The notes under the pieces were generated by a model, which saw nothing but the letters and a program-made list of their open reading frames with translations, did no database searches and was not told the DNA's origin. 38,494 bases of DNA, from the NCBI GenBank assembly GCA_018267625.1, contig JAFDYC010000093.1:1-38494 (forward strand), written 5' to 3'. The position numbers were made by a program, and so were the translations under genes. Each line of letters starts with the position of its first letter. The stretch's first letter is position 1. Positions 24,516 through 33,597 of this stretch are shown here, piece after piece. Source of the DNA: Bacteroidota bacterium (GTDB lineage Bacteria; Bacteroidota; Bacteroidia; Chitinophagales; Chitinophagaceae).

Positions 24516-26753
24516 TTAATGAGCAACCGGCTGCTCTTCCTGAAGCAACACCTGTAAGCGGCGTGCATTGCCCACTATCCAAACGATATCATCGGCAGCA
24601 AAACGGAAACCGGAGTCTGGGTTGAGTATTCGGGCACCATCCCGTTCAATTCCCACGACGATACCCCTGGTTCTTTCGCGCAGGGCCGATTCCCGAATAC
24701 TCTTACCCAGGAGTTGAGATGAGTGCAACAGGCTCAGCTTACGAAGTACCACTTCCTGTCGCTGTAGTTTTTTCGAAATAGAGGGTATGGGGCCTGCCGG
24801 TACCAGAGACTGACGGAAGCGATCCAATTGTTCGTCAGTACCAATCACTGAAAGGATGTCGCCCGGGTAAATCTTTTCCGATCGTTCGGGAGGCACAATC
24901 ATCCGGCTCCCACGCTCAATCATGGTGATGTTGACTCCATACTGTTCGCGGAGCTGCAACTCGATGAGGGGCCTGCCTATTAACGGAGTTTCTGCCGTCA
25001 CCTCAAACAAGGATATATGGGCATCCCAGGGTGCCAACTCGGGCCTCCTTCGCTCCTGTTCCATCAGTTCTTTCTGGTTTAAGTTGGAGATAAACCGAGT
25101 TTCAATTCGGGTATAAAAAGTCTGAATGCTTTTTGAAAAAACAGCCAGCAGCACAATAATCACCACTGGGATGATTAGTGCCATAAACGGAGACAAGAGC
25201 TGAGCGACGAGCATACCAACGAAAAACATGGCTACCAAAATCCTAAGCGCATCTAAAAGAATCAGAGGCCCCCGAAACCTGCGCTTCAGCCAAAGCTTAC
25301 CAAAAGCAGCATGACGGCTTCGCCGTACAGCCAATGCCCATAGAAAGGGGGTCATAAGCAGGGAACCGGCAAGTATCGTAACCGCGGTGCCCCAGCGATA
25401 ACCTGCAAGAACAGGCTGGAGGTACCGTCGGGTTAGAAAAATAATGCTCAATAGCAGCACGGAATAGACCGCGATGTTCAGTAGATAATTCCGCAGCAGG
25501 AGCCGCCAGTCGCTGACCGTCCTGATAGACTGGGCTCCGGAAGCGTATTGGTTCAGCCGCGTCATCCAGCTTGCCGGCAATGTCTTTGTGAGGTAAGCCT
25601 GCACCGGGTCCGAGAGGCGGATCATGTAAGGAGAAGTAAAGGCGGTAATCACCGAAATGGCCACGGCAATGGGATACAAAAAAGGGCTGGTCACTTTTAG
25701 GCTGGTGCCCAACGTAGCGATGATGAACGAAAACTCACCAATCTGCGACAGGCTCATCCCGGCCCGCACCGATGTCTTTAGCGGCTGCCCGGAAATGAGG
25801 GTGCCCAAAGTGGCAAAAAAGGGTTTACTGATAAGCAAGACACCCACGCCCAAGGCGATGGGCAAATAATGTTCGGCAATAAGCTTCGGGTCTATGAGCA
25901 TCCCAACTGACACGAAGAAAATTGCAGAGAAGAAGTCGCGAATAGGCGTGAGCAAGTGCTCAATTCGGGCCCCCTGAAAGGTTTCAGACAAGAGTGAGCC
26001 CATAATAAACGCACCCAAGGCTGCAGAGAATCCTGCTTTCGAAGCCAGCATGACCATGATGAGGCAGAGTGCCAGCGACACAATGAGCAGGGTCTCATCA
26101 TTCATCAGCTTATGGGTACGTTTCAGAAAGCTGGGAATAATAAAGACACCAGAAAGGAACCAGAGCATCAGAAAAAAACCCAGCTTCAACAGCGATTCCA
26201 GCATGGCCATACCTGAAAAACTCTGGCTCACAGCCACCGTGCTCAATAAGACTAACAGCAATACAGCCACTAAGTCTTCAATGACCAGCACCCCCGTCAC
26301 GATACCGGCGAAACGTCGGGTTTTCAGTCCCAGTTCGTCGAACGCACGAATGATAATGGCGGTGGAAGAAATTCCCAGGATGCCCCCCATAAACAAGCTG
26401 TCCATCGCAGACCAATGCAACAAACTGCCGATTAGGTAACCCGCAATCACCGTAGTCGAAACACCCACTAAAGCAGTGATTGCAGCAGTGCCCCCCACCT
26501 TAATAAGCTTCTTAAAACTGAACTCCAACCCCAGGCCAAACAGCAAAAAGATGATCCCTATTTCTGCCCATATGTTGATGTTTTTCACATCAGCTACATT
26601 GGGAAAGAGCGTGAAATGCGGGCCCGTAAGAAAACCCGCAATGATATAGCCCAACACCAGGGGTTGCTTCAGCCATTTGAACAACAGGGTTGTCAGCCCG
26701 GCGGCAGCCAGAATGATGCCCAAATCAGAGATGAGTACAGGGATATGGTTCAT
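24516..26753 (-). CDS. CPA2-family cation:proton antiporter with two TrkA-C domains
   Basis: 745 aa. N-terminal ~400 residues are a Na+/H+ exchanger (CPA2/KefB-like) domain of about 12-13 helices (LGIILAAAGLTTLLFKWLKQPLVLGYIIAGFLTGP; FLLFGLGLEFSFKKL; ISSTAIIIRAFDELGL; FFSAIFFVSVGMLIDP). Four extra helices follow (about 425-560), then two TrkA-C/RCK-C domains (about 585-655 and 665-740; FEVTAETPLIGRPLIEL...GDILSVIG and LSLLHSSQLLGKSI...DDIVWIVG). There is no Rossmann-like TrkA-N between them, unlike KefB/KefC, so ligand gating through RCK-C alone is expected. Likely exports K+ or Na+ in exchange for protons. Transcribed separately; the 390 bp upstream runs to the ssrA terminator. Confidence 0.93.
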   Translation of the reverse strand: MNHIPVLISDLGIILAAAGLTTLLFKWLKQPLVLGYIIAGFLTGPHFTLFPNVADVKNINIWAEIGIIFLLFGLGLEFSFKKLIKVGGTAAITALVGVSTTVIAGYLIGSLLHWSAMDSLFMGGILGISSTAIIIRAFDELGLKTRRFAGIVTGVLVIEDLVAVLLLVLLSTVAVSQSFSGMAMLESLLKLGFFLMLWFLSGVFIIPSFLKRTHKLMNDETLLIVSLALCLIMVMLASKAGFSAALGAFIMGSLLSETFQGARIEHLLTPIRDFFSAIFFVSVGMLIDPKLIAEHYLPIALGVGVLLISKPFFATLGTLISGQPLKTSVRAGMSLSQIGEFSFIIATLGTSLKVTSPFLYPIAVAISVITAFTSPYMIRLSDPVQAYLTKTLPASWMTRLNQYASGAQSIRTVSDWRLLLRNYLLNIAVYSVLLLSIIFLTRRYLQPVLAGYRWGTAVTILAGSLLMTPFLWALAVRRSRHAAFGKLWLKRRFRGPLILLDALRILVAMFFVGMLVAQLLSPFMALIIPVVIIVLLAVFSKSIQTFYTRIETRFISNLNQKELMEQERRRPELAPWDAHISLFEVTAETPLIGRPLIELQLREQYGVNITMIERGSRMIVPPERSEKIYPGDILSVIGTDEQLDRFRQSLVPAGPIPSISKKLQRQEVVLRKLSLLHSSQLLGKSIRESALRERTRGIVVGIERDGARILNPDSGFRFAADDIVWIVGNARRLQVLLQEEQPVAH

Positions 26754-27099
26754 AAAGGGAGCTTAAAAATAAGAACCCCCTACCGAGCCGGATAAACACG
26801 TCCAGCGCGGGCGGTGATGCTAAAAAAATCAGGCAGGTTCAAAAAAGCCACTCCCCATTTCAATGATTTTTTTGCCCGCTTCAGTACCCGGATAAAGCTT
26901 TACAGAGCAACCACTCTATACTTGTTTTCAGGACTGCAGGAGGAAGAGCACATGTTGCTCTTATACAGTTTTTCCAGTTTTACGATTCATGGCTGCCCAA
27001 GTGCGGGCCCACTTCCAGGGCGGCACCCAACCCTTGAGCACCAGCCTGTGGAGAAGCTGGCCTGAGCGCTGCATCTTGAAGAAAAGGGAAAATGAATAG
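26754..27099. other. Intergenic region upstream of the antiporter
   Basis: 346 bp between the antiporter start and the ssrA terminator. It contains a partial copy of the dispersed repeat (26920-26939). Nothing else was recognised: short open frames lack family-like sequence and no tRNA or riboswitch fold is obvious. Confidence 0.5.
26920..26939 (+). repeat. Dispersed palindromic repeat, copy 2 (partial)
   Basis: ACTTGTTTTCAGGACTGCAG: 19 of 20 bases match the right-hand part of the element at 35463-35489 (reverse strand). The left arm is lost here, so the palindrome is broken. Confidence 0.45.
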
Positions 27100-27142
27100 A
27101 AAAATATAGCGGAAAGCCTGCTGGGCAAGGCTTTGCCGCTAT
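27100..27142 (-). terminator. Terminator of tmRNA gene
   Basis: Minus-strand stem ATAGCGGcAAAGCC / GGCTTTCCGCTAT (13 bp with a one-base bulge), 10 nt loop, then ATTTTT. Starts 2 nt after the tmRNA CCA end. Confidence 0.85.
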
Positions 27143-27143
27143 T

Positions 27144-27522
27144 TGGTGGAGCCGGGGGGAGTCGAACCCCCGTCCAAACAAGTGTACTGCAAGCTTTCTA
27201 CATGCTTATTCCTGAATTGGATTTCGGAAGCTGCCCGGAACAGGACAAACCAAGCAGCTTCCTACCTCACGATGTATTTGTTCGTGCTGCCCGGCGTGAT
27301 GACCGGGTTGCCTTATCCGCGATTGTTTTGAGTCGGCGGCGGCTACAGCTCACGGCTGGCTGTGTGCGGCGGCCCTAACGACTGCTTAATCTCCGATTAG
27401 GCAGCCATGGCGTAAGAATATTCGCCATTTATGGTTTGAACTTTCAGATTTACGTGCTAATGGTCCAACGCACGGCATGCTTACACTCACCTTACTCCCT
27501 GCTGTCAAAACCGGGCGGCCCC
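27144..27522 (-). ncRNA. ssrA: Transfer-messenger RNA (tmRNA, SsrA)
   Basis: 379 nt one-piece tmRNA that rescues stalled ribosomes with SmpB. The 5' end GGGGCCG pairs with the 3' CGGCTCC (one G-U); the 3' half has the T arm ACGGGGGTTCGACTCCCCC and an encoded ACCA. The 5' side has the usual GGTTTTGACAGCAGGGAGTA. The tag reading frame lies at 27426-27397 and encodes GEYSYAMAA followed by TAA, a normal Ala-Ala-ending protease tag; resume codon GGC. It lies between rseP and the antiporter gene, with terminators on both sides. The tag directs products to ClpXP/ClpAP-type proteases. Confidence 0.97.
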
Positions 27523-27538
27523 TTGAGGTACAGGAAAT

Positions 27539-27566
27539 AAAAAAACGGAACCGAAGGCTTCGGGTC
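27539..27566 (-). terminator. Terminator between rseP and ssrA
   Basis: Minus-strand hairpin GACCCGAA / TTCGGTTC (8 bp, one mismatch, 3 nt loop), then CCG and seven T. It would end the rseP transcript before ssrA. Confidence 0.6.
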
Positions 27567-27715
27567 GGTCTTTACTGCCTGTTGATTTTGGAAGAAAATA
27601 GGTGTTCCTTTTCTTCAAAGAACTTCATACGAAGGTAGGCCTGCAGCAGGTAGCTGCTGCATTTTTAAGCGCTCTTGCAACCTTGCATTTTCTTAAAAAG
27701 TGATGCCCAAAGTTT

Positions 27716-29083
27716 TTACTTCTTGAACCAGGCCCGAAACACATCCAGGCCATTGGCATAAACCATCAGAACGACGAGCAGTACCAGGCCTACCATGGTG
27801 GCACGTTCCATCACTTTCTCACTCACCTTACGGCGGCTGAACAGTTCATAAAGCAGGAAGATGACATAGCCCCCATCGAGACCGGGGATGGGCAGCAGGT
27901 TCATGAAAGCCAGAACGATGCTGACGAAGGCCATCAGCATCAGGAAGTCGTGCCAGATAAATTCTGTAGGGAAAATTTTGGCGAAAGTGCCGATGCCGCC
28001 AAGGCTTTCAGAGGCTTTGACTTCTTTGGAAGTGAAAATGAGCTTGAACTGCGCAATGTAGTTTGCGAACTGCTGGCCCGTGTACATAAATCCTTTGCCA
28101 ATGGCCTGAAAAGGATTGTAGGAAATATGCTCCAGCTTCAGGAAGCGTTCACCTCCGTAGCGGTAAAAACCTAAATCGCCTTTGGGGCCGACGATACCAT
28201 CCAAGACTGCAAGCTGGCTGCCCCGCATCACGGTCAGGCGGATGGCCTGCCCCTTTAGCGCTAGAAGCTGCTCATGGAATTCATCAAAGAAAAAAACAGG
28301 TTTTCCATTGAGGGCGATAATGCTGTCCTCTTTTTGAAGCTTCATTTTTGCGGCCTCCGAACCCGGAATTACATCTGATACTACTGTAGGTACCCGAGGG
28401 GCAATCAGTTCTCTATCGCCTTTCAGGATTTTACGGATTGTGCCAGCGGGTATCGGGATATCCAGGCTGCGGCCATCGCGCTCCACCTGGAGGCTCTTGG
28501 CTTCATTGAGGACGATATTGGTGATGATGTGGTTGAATCGTTCCACCTTTTGTCCATCTACACTCAGCACCTTGTCGCCGGGGCGCAGGCCAATACTTTG
28601 TCCGAGGCTATCGGTCATGATGCCCCATTTCACATGATTCGTTGGCAGGAATTGCTCGCCCCATACTCCAAATACGAACATGTAAATGACCATTGCAGTC
28701 AGGATATTCACGATGATGCCGCCCAGCATAATCAGGAGTCTTTGCCAGGTAGGCTTTGAGCGATATTCCCATGGTTCGGGTGGCTTCGATAAGGCATCCT
28801 TATCCATGCTTTCATCCACCATCCCAGCAATTTTTACATAGCCGCCCAACGGGAACCAACCAATTCCATATTGGGTTTCGCCCTTCTTCCATTTGAACAA
28901 AGAGAAATTGAGCAGACCAGAGAAAGGGAACAGAAAATCGAAGAAGAGATAAAACTTTTCGACTTTGGTTTTGAAAAGTTTGGCAAACGTGAAGTGGCCG
29001 AACTCATGCAGTAAAATCAGGATGGACAGTGCGAAAAAGAGCTGTGCCCATTGACTGCCGGCAAGGAGGAGTAAAGGATGCAA
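27716..29083 (-). CDS. rseP: RIP metalloprotease RseP (site-2 protease)
   Basis: 455 aa inner-membrane zinc protease that cleaves membrane-embedded substrates such as anti-sigma factors and signal-peptide remnants. HEFGH (26-30) on the first helix and NLLPIPGLDGG (395-405) with the third ligand Asp403 on a late helix form the active site. Two PDZ-like domains lie between them (about 150-330; GLRPGDKVLSVDGQKV and KLQKEDSIIALNGKPV). The frame begins with TTG at 29083 (MHPLLLLAGS...), the only plausible start before the active-site helix since no ATG is in frame. Lies downstream of dxr, a gene order I recall in other Bacteroidota. Confidence 0.94.
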   Translation of the reverse strand: MHPLLLLAGSQWAQLFFALSILILLHEFGHFTFAKLFKTKVEKFYLFFDFLFPFSGLLNFSLFKWKKGETQYGIGWFPLGGYVKIAGMVDESMDKDALSKPPEPWEYRSKPTWQRLLIMLGGIIVNILTAMVIYMFVFGVWGEQFLPTNHVKWGIMTDSLGQSIGLRPGDKVLSVDGQKVERFNHIITNIVLNEAKSLQVERDGRSLDIPIPAGTIRKILKGDRELIAPRVPTVVSDVIPGSEAAKMKLQKEDSIIALNGKPVFFFDEFHEQLLALKGQAIRLTVMRGSQLAVLDGIVGPKGDLGFYRYGGERFLKLEHISYNPFQAIGKGFMYTGQQFANYIAQFKLIFTSKEVKASESLGGIGTFAKIFPTEFIWHDFLMLMAFVSIVLAFMNLLPIPGLDGGYVIFLLYELFSRRKVSEKVMERATMVGLVLLVVLMVYANGLDVFRAWFKK

Positions 29084-29126
29084 GATGGGGGAAGGCGTTG
29101 TGGTGAAAGCTGGGTGGCAGGGAAAG

Positions 29127-29162
29127 AAAAAGGGCTTTCGGCAATCCTGCCGATGCAGAAAG
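29127..29162 (-). terminator. Possible bulged terminator between dxr and rseP
   Basis: Minus strand: GCTTT and CGGCA pair with TGCCG and AAAGC around a GGAT loop, with a six-base bulge on the 5' side, followed by CCTTTTTC. Weak; it may also be an attenuator-like structure in a dxr-rseP transcript. Confidence 0.3.
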
Positions 29163-29274
29163 CGAAGGACGAAAGGCTTAGCAAACGAACCTGGGCTTGG
29201 TCAGCGCGTGCGCAATTTCCACAATTATTGTCTCGGAACGAATAAACGGCTTCATGTTTTAACGACTGGGCGAA

Positions 29275-30456
29275 TTAATAAGCTGAAAGTTGGCTGCGTT
29301 TCACGAGGCTGGCGGCACGTTCTCTTGCCTCTGTATCGGCTTGGAACAAATCTTCCAGTGCCGGCTGAGCCTGGTGGCTCACGGCCCCCATCACTTGTTC
29401 GATGATGTCGCTCATCTCTAGAAATCCGACTTTATTCTGAAGAAACGCGTGTACCACAATTTCATTAGCAGCGTTGAGGATACAGGGCATATTGCCTCCT
29501 TTCAGCATGGCATCTTTGGCCAGTTGCAGGTTGCGGAACGTCTTAATATCCGGCTCTTCAAAGCTGAGCTTAGAATAATCTTTAAAACGAAACCGTTTGA
29601 AGTCATTGGGTATTCGTTTGGGCCAGCCGAGTGCATATTGAATCGGGAGTTTCATGTCTGGCAAGCCCATCTGGGCTTTCATAGAGCCATCAGCAAACTG
29701 AACCAGGGAATGAATGATGCTTTGCGGATGCACGACTACTTCCAACTGATCATCGCGGAGGCCAAATAGCCATTTTGCCTCAATCATCTCGAGGCCTTTA
29801 TTCATGAGGGTGGCGGAATCAATTGTGATTTTTGCGCCCATGTTCCAGGTTGGGTGCTGCAAGGCATGGGTTGCTTTTACGTTGACTAAAAAATTGGGTT
29901 TTCGGCCAATGAATGGCCCTCCGCTGGCCGTGAGGATGACCTTCTCGATGCTGCGTAAATCTTCGCCCATCAGGCATTGAAAGATGGCGCTGTGTTCACT
30001 ATCTACAGGGATAATGTGTAGCTTGTTTTCATAGGCGCTGCGCATGACGATTTCGCCGGCCACTACGAGGCTTTCTTTATTTGCGAGCGCTACGGTTTTC
30101 CCTGCTTTTAGTGCGGCTAACGTGGAGGAAAGTCCTGCAAAACCCAGGATGGCTGCTAGTACGATGTCCACGCTTTCCCAGGCCACCACTTCCTGCAAGG
30201 CTGCTTCGCCGGAAAAAACCTTTATAGGCAAATCAGCAAGTGCTTCCTTGACTTCCAGGTAGGCTTTTTCGTCCGTCATCACGACAGCATTAGGCCGAAA
30301 CTGCCGGGCTTGAGAAATGAGTAGGGTGGCATTTTTATGGGCGGAAAGCACTTCCACTTCAAATAAATCCGGATGGGCACTTACCACTTCCAGGGCTTGC
30401 GTTCCTATGGAGCCGGTGGCCCCCAGAATGGCTATTTTTCTTACTTGTTGCTGCAC
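29275..30456 (-). CDS. dxr: 1-deoxy-D-xylulose 5-phosphate reductoisomerase
   Basis: 393 aa from the GTG at 30456, the family's usual length; the ATG at 30534 would add 26 unrelated residues. Converts DXP to MEP with NADPH, the committed step of the non-mevalonate isoprenoid pathway. NADPH motif GATGSIG at 12-18, catalytic metal site VDSEHS at 151-156 (Asp152, Glu154), flexible-loop region SGGPF (178-182) and HPTWNMG (about 201-207), and NKGLEMIEA carrying the metal ligand Glu226. A TACCTTCG box lies directly upstream of the GTG. rseP follows 191 bp later on the same strand. Confidence 0.96.
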   Translation of the reverse strand: MQQQVRKIAILGATGSIGTQALEVVSAHPDLFEVEVLSAHKNATLLISQARQFRPNAVVMTDEKAYLEVKEALADLPIKVFSGEAALQEVVAWESVDIVLAAILGFAGLSSTLAALKAGKTVALANKESLVVAGEIVMRSAYENKLHIIPVDSEHSAIFQCLMGEDLRSIEKVILTASGGPFIGRKPNFLVNVKATHALQHPTWNMGAKITIDSATLMNKGLEMIEAKWLFGLRDDQLEVVVHPQSIIHSLVQFADGSMKAQMGLPDMKLPIQYALGWPKRIPNDFKRFRFKDYSKLSFEEPDIKTFRNLQLAKDAMLKGGNMPCILNAANEIVVHAFLQNKVGFLEMSDIIEQVMGAVSHQAQPALEDLFQADTEARERAASLVKRSQLSAY

Positions 30457-30460
30457 GGGC

Positions 30461-30468
30461 CGAAGGTA
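30461..30468 (-). promoter_or_regulatory. -7-like element of dxr
   Basis: Minus-strand TACCTTCG, one base off TAnnTTTG, then gccc and GTG. It supports the GTG start and predicts a leaderless or near-leaderless message. Confidence 0.4.
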
Positions 30469-30563
30469 CGTTACGCACGGATTGGGCTTTTGACAAGGGC
30501 TGCCAGTTTCCGGGCCTGACAGGCAATCCCGCACGATACTTTAGTCAAACAGCATGCTGCATG

Positions 30564-30571
30564 TACCTTCG
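30564..30571 (+). promoter_or_regulatory. -7-like element of kup
   Basis: TACCTTCG, the same variant as at dxr, 39 nt before the kup ATG at 30611. TTAG sits 19 nt upstream at the -33 position (one base off TTTG). Confidence 0.4.
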
Positions 30572-30610
30572 TACGCCTTTTTCGACTTTTAGCTGTCTGG
30601 AATTTTGCGT

Positions 30611-32602
30611 ATGAGTCATGTCAGCAACCTGACCAAAACATCTGCCGCCGGCATGTTGGTGGCTTTAGGAATTGTTTTTGGCGACATCGGAACTTCTCCC
30701 CTTTACGTGTTTAATGCCATCTGCAACCGGCAGGTGATTAGTGAAGATTTAATCATCGGCGCACTGTCTTGCATCATCTGGACGCTGACGCTACAAACAA
30801 CCATCAAGTATGTGCTGCTGACCCTGAAAGCCGACAACCGCGGGGAAGGGGGCATATTTTCTTTGTTTGCCTTAGTGCGGCGACACGGGCGATGGGCCGT
30901 GTTTTTGGCTATGGTTGGCGGTGCCGCTTTGCTGGCGGATGGGATGATTACGCCTCCGATTTCGGTCATATCCGCGGTGGAAGGCTTACGGAATATTCCT
31001 GTTCTTGCTGACGTGGCCGACTGGACCATCGTGGGCGTAGCGCTTGGTATCATATCGGTGCTGTTTTTCTTCCAGCAATTCGGCACCACATTTATCGGTA
31101 GAGCTTTTGGGCCGGTGATGACCCTCTGGTTTGTGATGCTGGCCATTTTAGGCTTGGTGCATATCAACGACAACTGGAGCATCCTTTCTGCTTTCAATCC
31201 CTGGCATGCTATCAAGCTGCTGGCGACACCCAATGTGCTGATTGGCCCAGATGGCCTGCCTACTTCGGGCTTTTGGGTTCTAGGGGGCGTCTTCCTGTGT
31301 ACCACCGGGGCAGAGGCGCTCTACTCCGATTTGGGCCATGCCGGGCGGGGAAATATCCGGGTCTCCTGGATATTCATTAAAGTATGCCTGATACTGAACT
31401 ACCTCGGTCAGGGTGCCTGGCTGCTCACACAAGTGGGTGTGCGCTGGAACGCGGATTCGAATAATCCTTTCTTCTCGCTGATGCCGCAATGGTGGGTTAT
31501 CCCGGGAATTATCATCGCAACAGCAGCCGCCATCATTGCATCTCAGGCTTTGATATCAGGCTCCTTCACGCTGATTTCAGAAGCTATTAAGCTCAATATC
31601 TGGCCGAAGATGAAAATTGTATTCCCGACGGTAGAACGCGGGCAGACCTTCATTCCGGGCATCAACTTACTTGTCTTTATTGGCTGTGCCTGCATCACGC
31701 TTGTGTTTCAGAAGTCGGCCAACATGGATGCTGCGTATGGCTTAGCCATTACTGTATGTATGATCATGACCTCGCTGTTGTTTGGCTATTACATGTTCAC
31801 ACGCCGGGTGCCAATTATTTATATCGGCGCCTATCTGGTCGTCTTTCTGACCATAGAATTCAGCTTTCTCATTGCCAACCTCGTGAAGTTTGCCCACGGA
31901 GGATATGTGACGGTCATCATGGGTTCAGCATTGTTCATGGTGATGTTCATCTGGTTCAAATCAAGGCGCATCAAGAATCGCTATGTGGAATTTGTGCGGC
32001 TGGAAGATTATGTACCCATCATTCAGGAGTTGAGCAATGACCGTTCGATTCCCAAATATGCCACGCACTTAGTGTATCTCACTTCTGCCAACAACCCGAT
32101 GGAGATTGAGCATAAAATCATCTTCTCGGTGCTGTACCGAAAACCCAAGCGGGCCGACATCTATTGGTTTGTACATGTGGATGTGCTGGACGACCCTTAC
32201 ACGATGGAATACACGGTAAACACCATTATCCCGAATGAGATTGTGCGCATAGAATTCCGCCTGGGGTTCCGCATTGACCATCGCATCCCGATGATGTTCC
32301 GAAAAGTGGTAGAGGAAATGGTAAAGAACAAAGAGGTGAACATTGTCAGCCGGTATGAATCACTGAGCCGGAATAACGTGATGGGCGATTTCCGATTTAT
32401 CGTTCTGGAAAAATTTCTGAGCCGCGACAATGAACTGCCCTTATGGGAGCGTATGCTGATGCGGGGCTATTTCATCCTGAAAAGAATTTCGTTATCCGAA
32501 GAGCGAGGTTTCGGGCTTGATTCTTCCGACGTGACCGTCGAGAAATACCCAATTATCGTCAGCACCCCCAGCGATTTCAAGCTGAAACGTGTCAGTAATT
32601 AA
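30611..32602 (+). CDS. kup: Kup-family potassium uptake protein
   Basis: 663 aa from the ATG at 30611; a TTG at 30605 is also in frame. K+/H+ symporter of the KUP/HAK/KT family in the inner membrane. Visible: the signature GIVFGDIGTSPLYVF near the N-terminus, RGEGGIFSLFALVRR, ADGMITPPISVISAVEGL, TTGAEALYSDLGHAGRGNIRVSW and about 12 helices through residue ~450. A cytosolic C-terminal domain of ~200 residues follows, as in E. coli Kup. Convergent with the cupin-like gene, 15 bp apart, with no terminator hairpin between. Confidence 0.97.
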   Translation: MSHVSNLTKTSAAGMLVALGIVFGDIGTSPLYVFNAICNRQVISEDLIIGALSCIIWTLTLQTTIKYVLLTLKADNRGEGGIFSLFALVRRHGRWAVFLAMVGGAALLADGMITPPISVISAVEGLRNIPVLADVADWTIVGVALGIISVLFFFQQFGTTFIGRAFGPVMTLWFVMLAILGLVHINDNWSILSAFNPWHAIKLLATPNVLIGPDGLPTSGFWVLGGVFLCTTGAEALYSDLGHAGRGNIRVSWIFIKVCLILNYLGQGAWLLTQVGVRWNADSNNPFFSLMPQWWVIPGIIIATAAAIIASQALISGSFTLISEAIKLNIWPKMKIVFPTVERGQTFIPGINLLVFIGCACITLVFQKSANMDAAYGLAITVCMIMTSLLFGYYMFTRRVPIIYIGAYLVVFLTIEFSFLIANLVKFAHGGYVTVIMGSALFMVMFIWFKSRRIKNRYVEFVRLEDYVPIIQELSNDRSIPKYATHLVYLTSANNPMEIEHKIIFSVLYRKPKRADIYWFVHVDVLDDPYTMEYTVNTIIPNEIVRIEFRLGFRIDHRIPMMFRKVVEEMVKNKEVNIVSRYESLSRNNVMGDFRFIVLEKFLSRDNELPLWERMLMRGYFILKRISLSEERGFGLDSSDVTVEKYPIIVSTPSDFKLKRVSN

Positions 32603-32617
32603 GCAGCTATAGAGTGC

Positions 32618-33484
32618 TTATTTCATTGCTTTCCTTGCCTGAATTAAGGCCATTTTCTGCTTCTTCTCAAACCACCATTCTGGCGCGAGATGCATCATCA
32701 TTTGATTCATAGGCTGAAGCAGGTTTTGCCGGTACAGGCTTTTCAACTGAAGGGAAACTATCCCGGGTTTTGCGGTCAGGCTGAGAGCAATCCCACTTTC
32801 CATATACTGCATATGATGCCAGTAGGCAGAAGGGATGAACAACGTGTCGCCGTGATTTAGGATGGCTTCATATCCTTTCGCCACAGAGAGTGCAGGGTAG
32901 TTTTTTTCATCCAGTTCATACTCCCAACCCGAAAATGAAGCGGCTGATTCTTCACTGAAAGGCAATTGATAAATCAGGGCGGACTGGTTCGGAGGCAACA
33001 ACAATACCCGTTTGCGCCCTAAAAACTGAGTATGAAAAATAGGTGCTTGATCGCTATCGAAATGCATTTGCGCTATTGCCCCCTCAGCTCCTGCAAACAA
33101 GAAGGAAGCTTGCTTTTGAAAGGGTAATGGAAACAAGTCCGGATAGGCAAAATCCCGGAGCATGTCCGGGGCCAGCTTTTGGAAGTTTAGGCGAAAGACG
33201 CGCAATGCCACAGGGCCTTGACGAATCAGGTCTATGAAGTCGCAAAAGCACATAGTGTCCGCAGCGGCAGTGGAAGACATCCTAGCACCCGCGAGCCTGT
33301 TGCTATGAACCCCAACCTGTGTTTTACCAAACGATTTTTTCAGGTAATCCCAATCCCATTTACGCCGTGCCGGCCAGTCTTTCGAAAGCTCCGTTAGGAT
33401 CACCGGCCTTTGCGGCAACAGATACTTACTGCGAAAATCTTCAGGAGCGATTTGTGCAATACGCTCAATAGACTTTAGGTGCAT
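32618..33484 (-). CDS. Cupin-like (JmjC/Cupin_8) domain protein
   Basis: 288 aa, cytoplasmic. Resembles Cupin_8/JmjC-type Fe(II)/2-oxoglutarate oxygenases: N-terminal RPVILTELSKDWPARRKWDWDYL entry helix, first metal pair HFD (His141, Asp143) in AQMHFDSDQAPIFH, the 2OG-binding basic residue candidates in FLGRKRVLL (about 155-162), and a late NHGDTLFIPSAYWHHMQYM strand with His223/His224 as the third ligand. Known relatives hydroxylate proteins or small molecules; the substrate here is unknown. The HxD...H triad is intact, so it is probably active. Confidence 0.87.
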   Translation of the reverse strand: MHLKSIERIAQIAPEDFRSKYLLPQRPVILTELSKDWPARRKWDWDYLKKSFGKTQVGVHSNRLAGARMSSTAAADTMCFCDFIDLIRQGPVALRVFRLNFQKLAPDMLRDFAYPDLFPLPFQKQASFLFAGAEGAIAQMHFDSDQAPIFHTQFLGRKRVLLLPPNQSALIYQLPFSEESAASFSGWEYELDEKNYPALSVAKGYEAILNHGDTLFIPSAYWHHMQYMESGIALSLTAKPGIVSLQLKSLYRQNLLQPMNQMMMHLAPEWWFEKKQKMALIQARKAMK

Positions 33485-33584
33485 GATTGTTGGCTATCGA
33501 ATCGCAATGTTCAAAATGAGGAACAATTTTAAGAAAGGTAGAGTTCCCCACGTAGCATCTGCATCCCTTTCTGGCGTTCAGGCT

Positions 33585-33592
33585 TATATTTA
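33585..33592 (+). promoter_or_regulatory. -7-like element of acyl-CoA synthetase gene
   Basis: TATATTTA (one base off TAnnTTTG), 5 nt before the ATG at 33598. AGGA overlaps it but is too close to the ATG to act as a normal Shine-Dalgarno. Confidence 0.35.
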
Positions 33593-33597
33593 GGAAC

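Noticed and set aside
27133..27378. Short plus-strand open frames over the tmRNA
   Set aside because: The region is explained by ssrA on the minus strand; the apparent peptides are translations of the tRNA-like end.
30703..31305. 200-codon minus-strand open frame opposite kup
   Set aside because: Antisense shadow of a well-conserved Kup coding region; the translation is low-complexity and Pro/Ser-rich.
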